The notes beneath the pieces were generated by a model. It was not told the origin of the DNA and made no database searches. It was given only the letters and a program-made list of their open reading frames with translations. Made by a program: the position numbers and the translations under genes. Positions 61,605-64,000 of a DNA stretch of 64,000 bases are shown here, one piece after another (the stretch's first letter is position 1; each line of letters begins with the position of its first letter). The stretch comes from UBA1275 sp038124025 (lineage in GTDB: Bacteria > Bacteroidota > Rhodothermia > Balneolales > Balneolaceae): assembly GCA_038124025.1 (NCBI GenBank), contig JAYPBC010000009.1:1-64000 (forward strand), written 5' to 3'.

Positions 61605-62069
61605 ATGGCGCACGAACGTATAGAAATCGACTTACCCTTATCAAAGGTATATGAACTTTTAAGTAACCCGGTTGATTTCCCTAAGTTTCTAGATCGTATT
61701 GATTCTGTAGAGAGAATCAATTCTCAAACTTTTGAATATAAAACCACTATTGACGGTGAAACATTTCACTGGACAACTAACCTAATTGATAATTTACGGA
61801 ATACACGTTTTGCTTGGATTACTATTAACGGTAATCTCAATCAAACGGGTACCATTCGATTTACACCACTTGACAATGGTAATCGAACTAGAGTTGAATT
61901 TTCTCTAGATTATCGAACTTTCTTTGGAGACCCTACAGAAGGTTTAGCCTCTTTTATCGAGGAGTCAGCGGAACAACTAGTAAAAGACCTAGAGTCTTTT
62001 AAAAAATTAGCTGAGAGTGATACTTTTAAAGAAAGTTCATTAGAACCTACCGAAGAAATCACTGCATAA
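61605..62069 (+). CDS. SRPBCC-fold protein (polyketide cyclase/START-like)
   Basis: A 154-residue single-domain protein with the SRPBCC helix-grip pattern: N-terminal EIDLPLSKVYELLSNPVDFPKFL (residues about 6-28, in parts), a beta-rich middle (TFEYKTTIDGETFHW, RTRVEFSLDYR) and a long C-terminal helix (SAEQLVKDLESFKKLAES). Such proteins bind hydrophobic ligands or act as coenzyme Q-binding and membrane-associated regulators. No catalytic residues can be named. It is preceded by 149 bp without recognisable motifs and followed by a strong terminator. Confidence 0.8.
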   Translation: MAHERIEIDLPLSKVYELLSNPVDFPKFLDRIDSVERINSQTFEYKTTIDGETFHWTTNLIDNLRNTRFAWITINGNLNQTGTIRFTPLDNGNRTRVEFSLDYRTFFGDPTEGLASFIEESAEQLVKDLESFKKLAESDTFKESSLEPTEEITA

Positions 62070-62085
62070 AGCTAACAAGCAATTA

Positions 62086-62094
62086 TGTTATAAT
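62086..62094 (+). promoter_or_regulatory. Extended -10 promoter for aroE, overlapping the terminator
   Basis: TGTTATAAT is a perfect extended -10 (TGn plus TATAAT at 62089-62094). No -35 is evident, which extended -10 promoters do not strictly need. RNA would start near 62101, inside the hairpin at 62095-62113, and lead to the aroE ATG at 62125. Confidence 0.45.
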
Positions 62095-62122
62095 GCGCAG
62101 CCGGTGGCTGCGCTTTTTTTTT
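62095..62122 (+). terminator. Rho-independent terminator after the SRPBCC gene
   Basis: A perfect 8-bp stem, GCGCAGCC / GGCTGCGC, with loop GGT and nine T. The strongest terminator in the window; it overlaps the possible aroE promoter and ends 2 bp before the aroE start. Confidence 0.95.
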
Positions 62123-62124
62123 AT

Positions 62125-62973
62125 ATGAAGTTTTCTGAATTCTTACGTAATCCTATTTCTTCGCGAAATCATCTGTTATTAGTTGGTAACCCAGTTTCAC
62201 ATAGTGTTTCTCCGATAATGCACAATCTAGCTATTAATTATCATGAGCTTGATATGGAGTACATAGCTGTAGAGGTGCTTGATCATGAAATACCTAGCCT
62301 TATTGCTCATTTTAATTCGGTACATTTTAAAGGAGCTAATATAACTTTACCATACAAGCAGACACTGTATGATGCGGTGGATCGACATTCAGACTCGGCA
62401 CGTTCAATGCAGGTGATTAATTGTATCCAAAAGATTGGTAATGAGTTAATTGGACACAATACAGATAGTTTTGGCTTTGTACAACCGTTAAAGGATGCAG
62501 GTCTGACGAAACTAAGTACAGCATTGATTTTTGGTTTTGGTGGCGCAACAAAAGCAATAATACATGGACTTAGAGAACTAGGCGTGGATGAATGTTGGGT
62601 GGTCAGTAGAAATCCAGATCGCGTAAAGAACGATTTACCCATAAATTTGATTTCTTATGAAGAGTGGATGGATTATGCGGTTGAAGTAGAACTGATTGTC
62701 AATACCACACCACTTGGTATGCATCCAAACACTGGGCATTCTCCTGTTGATGAACAATTTACCGAGTTCCTAGATAATTCTATTTGTTATGATATTGTTT
62801 ACAATCCACAGAAAACTAAGTTTTTACGCCAAGCAGAACTGCAAGATTGCACCATTATCGGTGGATTACCCATGCTTATATATCAGGCGGCACGTTCCTT
62901 TGAAATATGGACAGAACAGTCATTTCCAATGCCTAAAATCAAGGAACATTTAGCACATGTCTTCCCCACTTAA
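62125..62973 (+). CDS. aroE: Shikimate dehydrogenase
   Basis: About 282 residues from the ATG at 62125; a GTG at 62104 is in frame but lies inside the terminator stem. AroE reduces 3-dehydroshikimate with NADPH. Visible are the substrate-binding GNPVSHSVSPIMHN (near 21-34), the catalytic lysine in LPYKQTLY (K near 80), the HNTDSFGF segment (near 112), the nucleotide-binding GFGGATKAI (near 135-143) and NTTPLGMHP (near 193-201). The 17-bp overlap with the YfiH-type gene indicates coupling. Length normal. Confidence 0.95.
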   Translation: MKFSEFLRNPISSRNHLLLVGNPVSHSVSPIMHNLAINYHELDMEYIAVEVLDHEIPSLIAHFNSVHFKGANITLPYKQTLYDAVDRHSDSARSMQVINCIQKIGNELIGHNTDSFGFVQPLKDAGLTKLSTALIFGFGGATKAIIHGLRELGVDECWVVSRNPDRVKNDLPINLISYEEWMDYAVEVELIVNTTPLGMHPNTGHSPVDEQFTEFLDNSICYDIVYNPQKTKFLRQAELQDCTIIGGLPMLIYQAARSFEIWTEQSFPMPKIKEHLAHVFPT

Positions 62974-63715
62974 TTTTATACGGCCTCGCAACCTAAATGA
63001 ATCTAGAATACTGAGTTGGTTCAGTAAAAAAAATACTCATCACACTGTTGCAAATGCTCGTATACCTGGCTTAAATGTAGGATTCAACTCCGATGAAAAT
63101 CAGGATATAATCCTAGAGCAATTACATGTTCTAGCTAAAGAAACCGACACACCTCTAAAGCATATTGCAATCGCCCAACAAGTCCACTCTGATCACGTAG
63201 AGGTGGTAACGAAAGGCGGTATTTATCCCGAAACAGACGCCTTTGTGAGTTCAACCCTTGGCATTTCGCTTCTTATTCAGATAGCTGACTGCGGAGCTGT
63301 TCTACTGGGAGATGCTACCAATCAAGTTATTGGTGCTGCTCATGCCGGTTGGAGGGGAGCTCAAAAAAATATTATTAAAAAGACGGTTGAATCAATGGTG
63401 AAGCTAGGTGCTGACCGAAATAAAATAAAGGCTTATATAAGTCCTTGCATATCCGTTGATGCATTCGAAGTTGGAACAGAAGTGGCTGATTTGTTTCCAG
63501 AACAATTTGTAGACAAAAACCTGGGCGTCAAACCCCATATAGATTTGAAAGGATTACTTTTTGATCAACTTGTAGACATGGGTATTCTAAAATCTCATAT
63601 TGTTATGGATGCAGGTTGTACATTCAATGATGAAAAGGATTTCTATTCATTCCGAAGAGAGGCTTCGAATGCGGGAAGAATGGGTGCCATTATAAAATTG
63701 AATGGAATTGGATAA
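62957..63715 (+). CDS. Laccase-domain/YfiH family protein (purine nucleoside phosphorylase-like)
   Basis: A 252-residue protein of the YfiH/LACC1 family. The metal-ligand regions are visible: QQVHSDHVEVV (near 74-84), IQIADCGAVLLGD (near 111-123), AHAGWRGAQKNI (near 134-145) and SPCISVDAFEVG (near 172-183). Family members have been shown to act as purine nucleoside phosphorylase/adenosine deaminase, while older names (polyphenol oxidase, laccase) are doubtful. A link to peptidoglycan editing has also been proposed for some. It overlaps aroE at its start by 17 bp and dxr at its end by 14 bp. Confidence 0.9.
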   Translation: MSSPLNFIRPRNLNESRILSWFSKKNTHHTVANARIPGLNVGFNSDENQDIILEQLHVLAKETDTPLKHIAIAQQVHSDHVEVVTKGGIYPETDAFVSSTLGISLLIQIADCGAVLLGDATNQVIGAAHAGWRGAQKNIIKKTVESMVKLGADRNKIKAYISPCISVDAFEVGTEVADLFPEQFVDKNLGVKPHIDLKGLLFDQLVDMGILKSHIVMDAGCTFNDEKDFYSFRREASNAGRMGAIIKLNGIG

Positions 63716-64000
63716 CATAACAGACAACAAAATCCGAATTGCTATCCTTGGGTCAACGGGTTCTATTGGCACTCAGGCATTGGATATTATCAGAGAGTAT
63801 GAAGAACTCTTCGAAGTTGTACTGTTAAGCGCACATCGTAACTCCAAACTGTTGGACGAACAAACGCAGCTCTTTAATCCTAAATATGCAGTATTAACGG
63901 GATTTGATGACGAAAATTTAGATTTGCAACTTGGAAATCCTACTAAAACCAAAACATATATTGATTCACTAGCAATTAATGAGCTGGTTTGTTTGCCTGA
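63702..64000 (+). CDS. dxr: 1-deoxy-D-xylulose 5-phosphate reductoisomerase, partial
   Basis: Starts with ATG at 63702, inside the last codons of the YfiH-type gene, and runs off the window after about 99 codons. The NADPH-binding loop ILGSTGSIGTQALDII (near 15-30), followed by AHRNSKLLDEQTQLFNPKYAV (in parts) near 46-66, is typical of DXR/IspC, the second enzyme of the MEP isoprenoid pathway. The catalytic part lies outside the window. Confidence 0.93.
   Translation, partial: MELDNITDNKIRIAILGSTGSIGTQALDIIREYEELFEVVLLSAHRNSKLLDEQTQLFNPKYAVLTGFDDENLDLQLGNPTKTKTYIDSLAINELVCLP

Noticed and set aside
62104..62124. GTG start for aroE adding seven residues
   Set aside because: It lies inside the terminator stem and T-run; the ATG at 62125 fits the family start.

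Overview
This is a low-GC (about 40 %), very gene-dense stretch of a bacterial chromosome. Protein sequences point to the Bacteroidota/Balneolota side of the tree, and Balneolaceae is my best guess. The signs are a short SpeA-type decarboxylase next to a deoxyhypusine-synthase-like gene, a Bat-type VWA/DUF58 cluster, a secreted sortilin-like BNR protein, a single-chain fusion of the alpha and beta subunits of a branched-chain 2-oxo acid dehydrogenase E1, a split cobalamin-dependent methionine synthase, and the bacillithiol enzyme BshC. I see no rRNA, tRNA, CRISPR array, insertion sequence, prophage gene or recognisable transcription factor. Most of the window is housekeeping core.

Layout. 1-8775: HD phosphohydrolase (cut by the window edge), thioesterase, M42 peptidase, Sua5, Mfd, BatA and a BatD-like membrane protein. 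9093-14201: an M23 peptidase gene lying between the two parts of the Bat cluster, then DUF58, RecO, an HtrA protease and a lipoprotein. 14276-18396: three consecutive secreted amidohydrolase-family proteins, of which only the middle one keeps the HxH metal motif; a strong terminator follows. 18532-23509: an ABC exporter half, an RNase Z-like protein with an RGG-rich tail, and the complementary ABC half. 23516-25276 (minus): btaB and btaA for betaine lipid synthesis. 25372-29000: a small membrane protein, prfB with its programmed +1 frameshift, nadB and coaE. 28957-32245 (minus): a DUF192 lipoprotein and the sortilin-like protein.

32497-41947 is the classical transcription/translation operon: promoter and leader hairpin, rimP, nusA, infB, rbfA, truB, ribF, rpsO, terminator, pnp, terminator. 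42096-45943 carries an M16 peptidase, asnS and holA. 45969-50537 (minus) has the fused E1, the deoxyhypusine-synthase-like gene and the arginine-decarboxylase-like gene, with an unannotated 29-codon membrane peptide on the plus strand between the last two. 50631-56895 has an outer-membrane barrel protein, split metH and metF (one-carbon/methionine module). 57012-64000 has a DUF151-UVR protein, bshC, a formyl-THF cyclo-ligase, a PspC protein, tmk, a SRPBCC protein, a terminator with a nested promoter, aroE, a YfiH-type protein and the start of dxr.

The points I would look at first are the two ABC halves with complementary degenerate ATP sites around an unusual RNase Z homologue, the amidohydrolase trio with two metal-site-less members, the betaine-lipid pair, and the tiny SD-led membrane peptide at 49012-49101.
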